Below, one piece after another: positions 1 through 7,969 of a stretch of 64,000 nucleotides of DNA; the first letter of the stretch is position 1; every line of letters begins with the position of its first letter. The position numbers were made by a program, and so were the translations under genes. The DNA is taken from assembly GCF_004331465.1 (NCBI RefSeq), contig NZ_SJKB01000020.1, positions 1 to 64,000 of the forward strand, written 5' to 3'. This DNA comes from Kribbella pittospori (lineage in GTDB: Bacteria; Actinomycetota; Actinomycetes; Propionibacteriales; Kribbellaceae). The notes below the pieces were generated by a model. That model had not been told where the DNA came from. It saw only the letters and a list, made by a program, of their open reading frames with translations, and searched no databases.

Positions 1-75
1 ATCTGGCGCTGCTGGCAAAACCACACCACCTACAACCCCCAGCTCCACGGAGGCGCCATGCAAATCGCGCCCTGA
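1..75 (+). pseudogene. C-terminal tail of a probable transposase (partial at window start)
   Basis: An open frame enters from the left edge and ends with TGA at 73-75, giving 24 residues that include IWRCWQNHTTYNP. The aromatic/Cys-rich tail resembles the C-termini of some actinobacterial transposases, possibly IS110-like, but 24 residues are too few to assign a family. It stops 17 bp from the end of the convergent histidine kinase gene. I cannot tell whether it is a complete gene running out of the window or a remnant. Confidence 0.35.
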
Positions 76-92
76 GGTTGACCTAGGGAATC

Positions 93-1232
93 TCATCGGC
101 CCGCCGTTCTGGGCAGCACCACGTCAACAGTCCAGCCCCGCTCCGACGAAGGCCCGGCGGCGAACGAGCCGCCGAGAAGCATCGCGCGCTCGGTCATCCC
201 TACCAACCCATAACCGAGTGAGGTCCCGGGCGCCGAAGCACCTTCTCCGTCGTCGCGAATCGTGAGCCGTACGGCGTCACCGTCCACCGCCACCCGTACA
301 TCGATGCGAGTCGCCTGACGCGCATGCCGCACGGCGTTCGTGATCGACTCCTGAGCGATGCGATAGATCGCCGCATCCACCGCTGGTCCGAGGTCCTCGA
401 CATCACCCGACACCTCGACCTGAACCCGCTCCCCCACGCTGCGCGCGAGCCGCTCCAGATCAGCAACTCCCGGGTTCGGCGTGAGCGCCGCCGTCCCTTC
501 ATCACGCAGTACGCCGACCATCCGCCGCATCTCCGCGAGAGTCCGTGTGCCCTCCGCTTCGATCACTGCGAGCGCGTCCACAGCAGCCTCAGGACGGGAG
601 GCGGCAACGGCCCGGCCGGCCTGCGCCCGAATGACGATCGCCGACACATGGTGAGCCACCGTGTCGTGCAACTCGCGAGCCAACTGCTCGCGCTCGCGTA
701 GCCGTACCTGATCGAGTTCGCGGAGCCGGGAAGTCGACCGATAACGGACCGCGGCCCCGAGCGTTGCCGGGAAGAACAAGAACATGGTGCCGAAGACGGC
801 TTCGACGTACCCGGTGAAGTCGCTGATGTTCGCCAGCGCCGCCGCGACCAGCATGATCACCAGCCCGATGCCGATCTCGCGCCCGGATCCCCAGCGGACG
901 AGTGCGTAGGGCAGCAGGATCACGCAGATCATCGTGTACAGGCCGAAGGGCGCGCGACCGCTGATCATGGCGACGATGTCGATCAAGATCACGGCACCGA
1001 ACACTGCGGCCACCACGGCGAGAGGCTGGGTACGTCGCCACAGGAGCGCCCAGACGACGGCCACGGCCACCACGGTCGCGAGGGGCCTCCAGACCACGTC
1101 CTCGCGGACCACGCCTTCGATGACCGCCGACGTCAGCAAGCCGGCCACGAGCACCCAGTCGCGCCATACCCGCTGCGGCGGATACGGCGCTCGTGGCTCG
1201 GCCAGCAGCGAGCGGACGGCGTTTCTCAACAT
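93..1232 (-). CDS. Sensor histidine kinase, NarL/DesK type
   Basis: Membrane sensor kinase of about 379 aa. The N-terminal 160 residues hold about five hydrophobic segments. A HisKA_3 dimerisation helix follows, with the phospho-acceptor motif ARELHDTVAHHVSAIV near residue 190, then a HATPase_c domain (ESITNAVRHA for the N box and GYGLVGMTERA near the C-terminus). This family signals to NarL/LuxR-type response regulators, usually encoded immediately downstream, but here the downstream side runs into a transposase-like frame within 17 bp and no regulator is visible. ATG 1232 is chosen; a GTG at 1238 is in frame and neither has a clear ribosome site. It is divergent from the MMPL exporter, which it may control. 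Confidence 0.9.
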   Translation of the reverse strand: MLRNAVRSLLAEPRAPYPPQRVWRDWVLVAGLLTSAVIEGVVREDVVWRPLATVVAVAVVWALLWRRTQPLAVVAAVFGAVILIDIVAMISGRAPFGLYTMICVILLPYALVRWGSGREIGIGLVIMLVAAALANISDFTGYVEAVFGTMFLFFPATLGAAVRYRSTSRLRELDQVRLREREQLARELHDTVAHHVSAIVIRAQAGRAVAASRPEAAVDALAVIEAEGTRTLAEMRRMVGVLRDEGTAALTPNPGVADLERLARSVGERVQVEVSGDVEDLGPAVDAAIYRIAQESITNAVRHARQATRIDVRVAVDGDAVRLTIRDDGEGASAPGTSLGYGLVGMTERAMLLGGSFAAGPSSERGWTVDVVLPRTAGR

Positions 1233-1390
1233 GCCCACAGCGTAGGGACTTCGGGCGCCCAGCGGATCGGCTCAAAGTACGGCTCACAGCTCGGCTCATC
1301 GGCCGAGGAAAGTCCGCCCCATCGCCCGAGGTGTGGTCCGGTTCGTCGCCGAGACGATGAACCGCGAACCCTCGCCGAAGGAGCTGAACC

Positions 1391-3505
1391 ATGAGGTCGA
1401 ATCTCTACAGACTTGGTCGGTACGCCGCACGCCGGCCATGGATTGTCATCGGGGCGTGGCTGGTGGTGGCGGCGCTCGTCGTCGCGGCATCCGGCGCCTT
1501 CGGGAAGAAACTCGAGGAGTCGTTCGGGGCACCGGGCGTCGACTCGCAGTCCGCGACCGATCTGCTGTCGGCCGCCGGAGCGGATCAAGCCGGCCTGACC
1601 GCGCAGGTGGTCGTCACCCCGCGCGATCCGTCGGCAACCCTCACCTCGCCCGAACTGCAGGCTGCTCTGGCGCAGGTCCGGTCGACCGCGGCCGGGCTTC
1701 CTCAGGTGCTTCGTGTGGGGGATCCTGTCATCTCACCCGACGGCCGAGTCGGCCTGATCCGGCTGCAATACCCGGTGCTGGACGAGCTGGAGCCGAGCGA
1801 TCTGGACAATCTCAAGTCATTGGCAGCCGCTGGTTCGCCGCTGCGGATCGAGCTGGGTGGCGACCTGTTCTACGCCTTCGAAGAGGGCCAGGCTGGTTTC
1901 GGCGAGGCGTTGGGTCTGATCGCCGCGATCGTCATCCTGCTGCTCGCCTTCGGTTCGATCATCGCGATGGGCCTGCCGATCGGGATGGCTCTGTTCGGCC
2001 TTGCGTTAGGGATCAGTTCGCTGTCCCTGGTCACGTACCTCATCGAGCTGCCCAGCTGGGCGCCTGTGCTCGGCAGCATGATCGGCCTCGGGGTGGGGAT
2101 CGACTACGCCCTGATCATCGTCACGCGGCACCGCGAGTCCCTCGCCCGCGGGATGAGCGTCGAGGAGTCTGTCGGGCGCGCTGTCAGCACCGCGGGTCAG
2201 GCTGTGCTGTTCGCCGGCGGCACGGTGGTGGTCGCGATCCTCGGGCTGGTCGTGGCCGGCGTACCGTTCATGACCGCTGGTGGCGTTGCGATCTCGCTCA
2301 TCGTCCTGATCATGGTGCTCGCGTCGCTCACCCTGCTGCCGGCCTTCCTCGGCCTTGCCGGGCACCGGATCAACCGCCTCCGGGTACGACGCGTGCGGTC
2401 CTCCCCCGGTCCGGGTTGGCAGCGCTGGGCGGGACATGTGTCGCGGCATGCCGCCGCGTATGCAATCAGCGCGACCGTTCTGCTGCTTGCACTCGCGGCA
2501 CCGGTCCTCGCGCTGCAGGTCGGCACACCGGATGACGGTGCGCTTCCCGTGCAGCGAACAGAGCGCCGGGCTTACGACCTCGTCGCCGCGGGATTCGGGG
2601 CCGGGAGCAACGGTCCGCTGGTCGTCGCCGTCGACATCTCGAAGGATCCGACCGTCGTGCAGCCGTTGCTCAAGGCCGTCAAGGCCGACCCGGGGATCGC
2701 CTCGGTCGCACCTCCCGAGGTCAACAGCGCGGCCGGCGTCGCGACGCTGATCGCCGTACCGACGACCGGTCCGCAGGACGATGCCACGATGACCACAGTG
2801 AAGCGGCTCCGCACGGAGGTCTTCCCTGCGGTACTGCGGGAGAGCCCGGCGAAGGCGCATGTGGGTGGTCAGACGGCGACGCTCGCGGATGTCGGTGCCA
2901 GGGTCAACGATCGGCTGGGGCTGTTCATCGGGGCGGTGATCCTGCTGTCCGTCGTACTGCTGACCTTCGTCTTCCGCTCGATCGTCGTACCGGTGAAGGC
3001 CGCGCTGATGAACCTGCTGAGCATCGGTGCGTCGTTCGGCGTGATGGTGATGGTGTTCCAGTGGGGCTGGGCGGCCGACCTGATCGGGTTGGAGTCGACC
3101 ATTCCGATCATCCCCTTCATCCCGATGTTCATGTTCGCCGTGGTATTCGGTCTCTCGATGGATTACGAGGTCTTCCTGCTGACCCGGATCCGGGAGGAGT
3201 ACGTGCGGACCGGCGACAACCGCGGCGCGACCGTCCAAGGCATCGCGACCACCGGCCGCGTGATCACTTCGGCGGCGCTGATCATGATCTCGGTCTTCGT
3301 CAGCTTCGCCCTCACCGACGATCCGACCGCCAAGATGTTCGGCTTGGGTCTGGCGGTGGCCGTACTGATCGACGCCACCGTCGTGCGGCTGGCCCTGGTC
3401 CCAGCACTGATGACTCTCCTCGGCGACGCCAACTGGTGGCTTCCGCGGCGCCGGCGGACGCGCACGCGCGATGTCACAGACCGAGTGGCTGTCCTGTCCA
3501 AGTGA
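1391..3505 (+). CDS. MMPL/RND family membrane transporter
   Basis: Large inner-membrane exporter of 704 aa with the classic two-fold MMPL layout. There is one N-terminal TM helix, a roughly 140-residue extracytoplasmic domain, a block of about five TM helices (residues 175-330), a second external domain (about 370-510) and a second TM block (about 515-680). Motifs include GLGVGIDYALIIVTRHRE and the equivalent FGLSMDYEVFLLTRIREEY in the second half, carrying the conserved Asp-Tyr pairs of proton-driven MMPL proteins. Family members export lipids or drugs; the substrate is unknown here. ATG 1391 has a GAAGGAG site 8 bases upstream. The basic C-terminal tail is typical. Confidence 0.93.
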   Translation: MRSNLYRLGRYAARRPWIVIGAWLVVAALVVAASGAFGKKLEESFGAPGVDSQSATDLLSAAGADQAGLTAQVVVTPRDPSATLTSPELQAALAQVRSTAAGLPQVLRVGDPVISPDGRVGLIRLQYPVLDELEPSDLDNLKSLAAAGSPLRIELGGDLFYAFEEGQAGFGEALGLIAAIVILLLAFGSIIAMGLPIGMALFGLALGISSLSLVTYLIELPSWAPVLGSMIGLGVGIDYALIIVTRHRESLARGMSVEESVGRAVSTAGQAVLFAGGTVVVAILGLVVAGVPFMTAGGVAISLIVLIMVLASLTLLPAFLGLAGHRINRLRVRRVRSSPGPGWQRWAGHVSRHAAAYAISATVLLLALAAPVLALQVGTPDDGALPVQRTERRAYDLVAAGFGAGSNGPLVVAVDISKDPTVVQPLLKAVKADPGIASVAPPEVNSAAGVATLIAVPTTGPQDDATMTTVKRLRTEVFPAVLRESPAKAHVGGQTATLADVGARVNDRLGLFIGAVILLSVVLLTFVFRSIVVPVKAALMNLLSIGASFGVMVMVFQWGWAADLIGLESTIPIIPFIPMFMFAVVFGLSMDYEVFLLTRIREEYVRTGDNRGATVQGIATTGRVITSAALIMISVFVSFALTDDPTAKMFGLGLAVAVLIDATVVRLALVPALMTLLGDANWWLPRRRRTRTRDVTDRVAVLSK

Positions 3506-3648
3506 GCGACCGGTCTGTCCCCTTTCGTCATGGAGGTCGTTCAGGTGCCGCACAGCGCTCCACTCCACGTGCATGGCAGCCACCAGGTCGCCCGGGACCA
3601 TTGCCTCAGCCCGGCACGCGCCGTCGACCGGCCCACCGGCTCGGCGCG

Positions 3649-3747
3649 TTACGGGCGGAGTTTCCCGGACTCGAGCCGCTCGGCACCCTTGTCGACGTCG
3701 AGTGCCGCGGCGGCGCGGGAGAAGCGCTCGAACCAGGACACGGCCAT
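3649..3747 (-). CDS. Possible 32-residue small protein downstream of the ftsH remnant
   Basis: ATG 3747 lies 5 bases after the stop of the FtsH fragment with a GAGGG about 10 bases upstream, and the frame ends at TAA 3649. The product begins MAVSWFERFSRAAAALD and could form an amphipathic helix. I recognise no family. It could be a coupled small gene or a leftover of the same decayed locus. Confidence 0.25.
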   Translation of the reverse strand: MAVSWFERFSRAAAALDVDKGAERLESGKLRP

Positions 3748-3752
3748 GACTG

Positions 3753-4266
3753 TCATACCCTCGGCTCACTGCGGTCTCGTAGGTCCTCGTCCTGCGGGCT
3801 GGACGCCGGCGCTATGCCCGCGGCCGCGTACGCCTCCTCGGCGTCGAGGGTCTCCTTGTCCAGCAGCGCCTGGGCCAGCCGGTCGAGGTTGGTCCGGTGG
3901 TCGCGCAGGGTGTTGCGGGCTCGTTCGTCGCACTCGTCGAGGCGTACCTCCCGGTCGACCAGCGACCGGGTGTCGGGTGCGGGACTGTTGCCGTCGAGGC
4001 CGGGGAACTGCTCCTGGTCCGGACGCGGCAGCACGGTCACCGGTCCGATCGCCTCGGACATGCCCCAGCGGCCGACCATCTGGCGGGCGATCGCGGTGGC
4101 CTGTTCGAGGTCGGATTCGGCGCCGGTGCTCACGTCGCCGAACACCAGCTCCTCGGCCGCCCAGCCGCCGAGCGCCCCGATGATGCGCCCGCGCAGGTAC
4201 GTCGACAGGTACCCTACCGGTCCTCGCTCGGCAACTGGAACGTGACGCCGAGCGCTTTCCCACGCT
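3753..4266 (-). pseudogene. ftsH remnant (peptidase M41 C-terminal region, frameshifted)
   Basis: Reading leftward, a frame near 4266-4206 encodes RGKALGVTFQLPSEDR and hits TAG. One frame over, the protein resumes with YLSTYLRGRIIGALGGWAAEE, then VFGDVSTGAESDLEQATAIA and RQMVGRWGMSEAIGPV, ending at 3753. This is the M41 peptidase domain of the FtsH AAA+ membrane protease. Inserting one C (turning CGGTAGGG into CGGTACGGG) restores the family reading EDRYGYLSTYLRGR, so a single-base deletion accounts for the break. The AAA domain, membrane anchor and HExxH region are absent, so it cannot encode a working protease. It is part of a run of decayed stress genes between 3.6 and 7.2 kb. Confidence 0.85.
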
Positions 4267-4615
4267 GCTCAGGCGCGGACATCACACGTACGCCTCGTGG
4301 GCGTAGCACCAACGCCAGTTCTCGCCCGGCGCCCCGCCCACCGTCGCCCGACTGGCGTGATGGGCGCATCACCAGAACGAGTAGTGCAACCGGTTCGAGG
4401 TGCGCGCCGGGATCTGTGCCACCAGGTCGGTGGCCTGCGTGGAGTACTCCGGCGCGCTCTACAGGTCGTACGTCGTGTCTACCGTCGCGCCGTACTACGA
4501 GAAGCCCCGGTCACCGCCGGTCAGCAGGTGCGCGACGGGCCCCACACGACACCGAACACCGCGCCGAGACCACGCCCCAGACCATCAGGCATCCGTGGCT
4601 CCGAACAGCACTCGG
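4267..4615. other. Degraded intergenic stretch with no assignable gene
   Basis: About 350 bp between the ftsH and site-2-protease remnants. Minus-strand frames are broken by several stops. Short readable pieces exist (for example DLVAQIPARTSNRLHYSFW and GENWRWCYAHEAYV), which suggests another eroded gene, but none matches a family I know. No RNA gene or repeat was seen. Confidence 0.5.
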
Positions 4616-4882
4616 TCACGCCGCCGAACGCCACAGCGTGATCCCGTTCACCTCGATGCCGTTGCACCGAGCAACGATCTCGTGCGCAGGACGGACGCGA
4701 AGAACAGGACGGCGGCAACGATCGCGGCAATCAGGTACGCCGTGGCACTGCGGCCGGGGAAGACCGCGGGCAGACGGCCAGTGGCGACGCCCGGCCACGA
4801 GGATGACGAGGATGGCGAACACGCTGAGATCGAGGCAGACGGGGATGCCGGCGATCCGGCCGAGCCGGACGGACGCGTGCAT
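4616..4882 (-). pseudogene. Site-2 protease (M50, Rip3-like) N-terminal remnant
   Basis: Starts MHASVRLGRIAGIPVCLDLS and, after a frame change, continues with GVATGRLPAVFPGRSATAYL and IAAIVAAVLFFASVL, then in the first frame AHEIVARCNGIEVNGITLW. This is the opening of Rip3-type intramembrane metalloproteases, whose consensus near the end is HELAHA followed by VARRNG..V.GITLW. The zinc motif HExxH is destroyed: four residues after AHE are missing. The LDG motif, remaining TM helices and CBS domains are absent. The start lies 2 bp after the stop of the dps remnant, so the two were probably one operon. Confidence 0.82.
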
Positions 4883-4884
4883 GA

Positions 4885-5170
4885 CTAGGCCTGTTCGGCG
4901 GCGAACATCCACCTGTGCTTCTCGAGGCGGGCAGTGATTCCGACGACGAGGCCCTGGCTGACCAGGTCCTCCGCGCCGAGGCGCTCGATCCAGGCCCGGT
5001 TGCTCGACGACCCCGGTAAGCCGCTCGACCATCAGCGGCGCCACCTGCGTGCTCTCGACGAAGCCGCTGGGAAAGCTGCCGAAGGGTGTCGTCTTCGCCA
5101 CGGTCTCCACACGGGCGTCCGCGGCGACGCCGATCGTCGCGAGCACCTCCGGCTGCGTCATCCCGCGACC
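4885..5170 (-). pseudogene. dps-family ferritin-like remnant (frameshifted, N-terminus missing)
   Basis: One frame reads IGVAADARVETVAKTTPFGS and then VESTQVAPLMVERLTGVVEQ. The continuation RAWIERLGAEDLVSQGLVVG and ARLEKHRWMFAAEQA is in another frame and ends at TAG 4885-4887. These blocks match the last two helices of Dps (DNA-binding protein from starved cells), including the typical DLVSQ and LEKHRWMF endings. The N-terminal half with the ferroxidase His/Asp residues is missing. The frame break falls at about 4995. Dps members protect DNA and oxidise iron under stress; this copy cannot. Confidence 0.83.
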
Positions 5171-5233
5171 GCGTAGGCACTGGATCAGTTCTCTCGACGA
5201 CCAATACGACGTCCGTCGGCCGCGCCAGCATGC

Positions 5234-6388
5234 TCAGCCCGCGCGTGGCACCGGCGGCAGCGGGAAGCGCAGCGACGCGGCGACCATGTGCTGCTTCAAT
5301 GTCGTGTCCGCCAGAACATGCTCGATCGAACCGCCGGTCGCCATGACCGCCTCCACCAGCTCGTCGATCACGTCGGGTGTTCGTCGCGTCCGCGCGCCGC
5401 ACAGCGGGCAGGCCTCCCCCACAGTCGCCAGCCACCCGGACTCGTCGCAGACCACTCCCGGCGCGGTGGCGCCGTCCTGCACCAGCAGAAGCTGGATGGC
5501 GGCCGTGGAGCCGGCCCAGAGGCATTGGTCCAGACCGGCCGCGGCCGCGTCCCCGACCGCCACCCGCTCCATCACTTCGGCGACCAACCGCCGCTCCTCC
5601 TCACGTTCGTAGCGATCGACGATGCCCTCGGCGGTCCGCCGGATCTCAGCCTCCCTGCCGGTCGCCTCGTCGATGTCGAACGTCCCGGCGACCTTCGGCC
5701 GGATGGCCTTCGGGAGGAACTTGAGGAAACCTGGCACGTCCTCCTGATGCCCCCCGACGATCAGGAGTTCGTACCCCTCCACGCGGAACAGGTCGTCCAG
5801 CACGGTTGCGACCTGGTGGAAATGACGTCGGGTCAACGTGTCCGCCTTGTTCCGCACCCGGTGCTCGACCAGCCCGTGCCAGCCCGCGAAGTCCGGTTTG
5901 CGCAACGTGCGCGCACGAACGCTCCCGACCGGATGCATCTCGCCGAGGTGGAGCTCCCAGAGTTGTGCCGTTGCCCGGTCGACGGCGGCGACGCAGGCCC
6001 TGTGGTACTCGTCGAGCACGGCCACCATCGGCCTTACCCACGGCGTCACGTCGACGACGACACGATCCCTGACCGTCCGGGGCAACCGGAGCTCCTCGAA
6101 CAACCCCGCGGCACTGCAGGCGAACGTCACCAGGGTGCCTGGACCCACGAGGTCCGCCCGTACCGGGTCTTCGATCCGGTTGATGTCGTTCCGCAACGAC
6201 AGCCGCGCCTCGTGTCCGAGCGAACGGTCCTCGGTGAGCGGGCGGATGTCGTGCATCAGTGAGGACAGACGTGTCCGGACGGCACTACGGGACCCAGTGC
6301 CCTCGTCCACGCCGACGTAGACCGACAGCACCGGTATGCCGCCCGAGTTGAAGCGCAGAATCCGGTCGATCGTTTCGGCTGTGATCAT
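5234..6388 (-). CDS. baeRF family protein (Vms1/Rv2629-like)
   Basis: A 384-aa protein starting MITAETIDRILRFNSGGIPV, followed by LSVYVGVDEGTG, the opening of bacterial archaeo-eukaryotic release-factor-like (baeRF) proteins. The central part (about residues 120-180) matches the eRF1-like core. The segment ELLIVGGHQEDVPGFLKFLP (near 235-255) is the L7Ae-like third domain. A long charged helix with YEREEERRLVAEVMERV follows. The family includes mycobacterial dormancy protein Rv2629; exact activity is unproven, and ribosome rescue or tRNA release is inferred from Vms1. ATG 6388 has GGTGGAG upstream and is preferred to an in-frame codon at 6496. It is the only intact gene in the 3.6-7.2 kb graveyard. 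Confidence 0.78.
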   Translation of the reverse strand: MITAETIDRILRFNSGGIPVLSVYVGVDEGTGSRSAVRTRLSSLMHDIRPLTEDRSLGHEARLSLRNDINRIEDPVRADLVGPGTLVTFACSAAGLFEELRLPRTVRDRVVVDVTPWVRPMVAVLDEYHRACVAAVDRATAQLWELHLGEMHPVGSVRARTLRKPDFAGWHGLVEHRVRNKADTLTRRHFHQVATVLDDLFRVEGYELLIVGGHQEDVPGFLKFLPKAIRPKVAGTFDIDEATGREAEIRRTAEGIVDRYEREEERRLVAEVMERVAVGDAAAAGLDQCLWAGSTAAIQLLLVQDGATAPGVVCDESGWLATVGEACPLCGARTRRTPDVIDELVEAVMATGGSIEHVLADTTLKQHMVAASLRFPLPPVPRAG

Positions 6389-6492
6389 CGACTCCACCCC
6401 AAGACCGAGCCTGCCGCGGTTTCGGCAGTGCGGCAATCCTCGCTCGCGACCGCACGAGCGAGGATCCCCCAAACACGTAGTTCGCGGCTCGA

Positions 6493-6690
6493 TCATTCGC
6501 CGGTCGATGGTTCATACGTGAGGACGACGCAGGTCAGCTCCCCCCAGGATCCGATGTCGAGCCCGCGAAAGGCATGCCGCAGATGCGACTCGACCGTGTG
6601 CGGAGACAGCGAGAGCTCGCGGGCGATGGCGCGGTTGGTGAGTCCGTCCGCGGCCCGTCGCGCGACGCGGAGCTCCCCCTGTCAGCCAGC
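6493..6690 (-). pseudogene. LuxR/NarL-type HTH remnant
   Basis: The minus strand encodes GELRVARRAADGLTNRAIAR then ELSLSPHTVESHLRHAFRGL and stops at 6493. This is a LuxR C-terminal DNA-binding helix-turn-helix, and the recognition helix SPHTVESHLRHAF is intact. The frame breaks at about 6685 and nothing upstream resembles a receiver or ATPase domain, so only the DNA-binding tail survives. It abuts the opposite-strand heme peroxidase remnant, and both look like edges of old deletions. Confidence 0.75.
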
Positions 6691-6744
6691 CGAACGCGGG
6701 CGCGCCGCTGTGCCGGCGATCGTTCCTCCCCTCGGCGGCCAGCC

Positions 6745-7181
6745 GGCGCCGCCAGGATCAAGCTCGCCTTGATCGGAGACCCGCGCAACGACGTCCACCT
6801 GTTTCGCTGACGCTGCACGTTGCCCTGCTACATGCGCACAATCGGATTGTTGACAAACTCCAGGCGGACGTAGCCGAGGGTGATGTCAGCGGCGAGGCGA
6901 TCGCCAAGCTCATCGGCGCAGAGCCCCTGACGACCGACGAACTGTTGCAGAACTGGCTGCACGGTACGCCGCTGTGGTTCTACATCCTCAAGGAGTCCGA
7001 GCACCGCGGCGACGGCGACCGGCTCGGCGCGGTCGGCGGCCAGATCGTCGCGGAGGTCCTGATCGGTCTCCTCCGCGCCGACCCAGCCAGCTACCTGAGC
7101 CTCGAACCAATCTGGGAGCCGTCCCTGCCTTCCGCCGGACCAGCCTTCGGCCTGGCAGACCTGCTCACACTCAGGCCGTGA
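6745..7181 (+). pseudogene. Animal-type heme peroxidase remnant (frameshift plus internal deletion)
   Basis: A plus-strand frame ends with KLALIGDPRNDVHL at about 6808, and one frame over VSLTLHVALLHAHNRIVDKL continues. These are the GDPRND and HNR heme-side motifs of bacterial animal-haem-peroxidase-family proteins. The sequence then jumps to the C-terminus: WLHGTPLWFYILKESEHRGD, GGQIVAEVLIGLLRADPASY and LEPIWEPSLPS, ending at TGA 7181. Roughly two thirds of the usual 450-600 residues are missing between the HNR and WFYIL blocks. The protein is certainly dead as an oxidase. Confidence 0.82.
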
Positions 7182-7200
7182 TCATCCGCGGAGGGCTGGC

Positions 7201-7515
7201 TCAGGAACGGTCGTAGTGGCTTGGTGGGAACGGGTGCTTCTCCGTCAGCGGGTAGACCTCGCCCTCGGACTCTTCCCGGCGGAACTCCGCCTCGGCCTCC
7301 TGGTACTCCTCCGACTCGGTGAGGTCGGTCGGCACCGGCTCGTCGGTTGCCGGCGGTACGTCGTCCGGGTCGTAGTCGTCGATGCCGGCCTCGACCCGCT
7401 CCTGCTCGGTCCGGCGGGCCAGCTCGTCGTCATCGGGGCGCAGCGACGAAGCCCCACCATGCTCCCGCCGATCGCGCCGAGCATCCTCAGACGTCTCGAA
7501 CGGTTCATCCGTCAT
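7201..7515 (-). CDS. Conserved acidic hypothetical protein
   Basis: A 104-aa, very hydrophilic and acidic protein (starts MTDEPFETSEDARRDRREHG) with no hydrophobic segment and many Asp/Glu runs (IDDYDPDDVPPATDEP). It ends with PLTEKHPFPPSHYDRS. It is probably a disordered cytoplasmic protein; no function is assignable. Translation starts at ATG 7515 with GAGGA just upstream. It stands between a dead heme peroxidase and an ABM-like gene with no obvious operon link. Confidence 0.65.
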   Translation of the reverse strand: MTDEPFETSEDARRDRREHGGASSLRPDDDELARRTEQERVEAGIDDYDPDDVPPATDEPVPTDLTESEEYQEAEAEFRREESEGEVYPLTEKHPFPPSHYDRS

Positions 7516-7568
7516 GATTCCTCCTCAAGCGCAGCTGGCGGTCAGGCGGCCGTCAGGAATCACAGTAG

Positions 7569-7886
7569 TCACGCCTCGCTCGGCACCGGAGCGACCTCGA
7601 AGTGGGTGACTGTGTCCTCCCGGTCCAGGAGGTAGTCGTCGTCCTCGGGGTAGTACTTGGCGTGGCTGATGTCGTCGCCGGCGAAAGCGCGGATGTGGTC
7701 GAGGTCGGACCACCAGCTCAGCGTGATGATCTCGGTCCGGCCGTCGCCGAGATCGCGGGTGAGCAGCTGCGCGCCCTGGTTCCCCGGCGTACGCCGATAG
7801 CCGGACATCCCGGTCCGCTCAACGATGTCGACGTACTCGGCCGCCTTCTCGGTGGGCACCCAGCCCCGCCACATGCGCGCGATCAT
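7569..7886 (-). CDS. Antibiotic-biosynthesis-monooxygenase-like dimeric alpha/beta barrel protein
   Basis: A 105-aa protein of ferredoxin-like ABM-superfamily size. It starts MIARMWRGWVPTEKAAEYVD, has a central ITLSWWSDLDHIRAFAGDD strand-helix block and a C-terminal YYPEDDDYLLDREDTVTHFE. The spacing and the xSWWxxLDxIxxFAG core are typical of small stress- or monooxygenase-like proteins of this fold. No cofactor residues can be defined, so an enzymatic role is unproven. It is divergent from the MFS gene at 7970, separated by about 80 bp. Confidence 0.7.
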   Translation of the reverse strand: MIARMWRGWVPTEKAAEYVDIVERTGMSGYRRTPGNQGAQLLTRDLGDGRTEIITLSWWSDLDHIRAFAGDDISHAKYYPEDDDYLLDREDTVTHFEVAPVPSEA

Positions 7887-7969
7887 GCGATCACCGTACG
7901 CCGGACAGCGGGGCGCGGACCGGCTCGGGCCGGATAGGGTTTCGTCAGCCGCGACTTGGGGGGAGGCCC

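Noticed and set aside
2006..3769. A 587-residue minus-strand frame across the MMPL gene
   Set aside because: Antisense shadow of a gene with clear TM and MMPL motifs.
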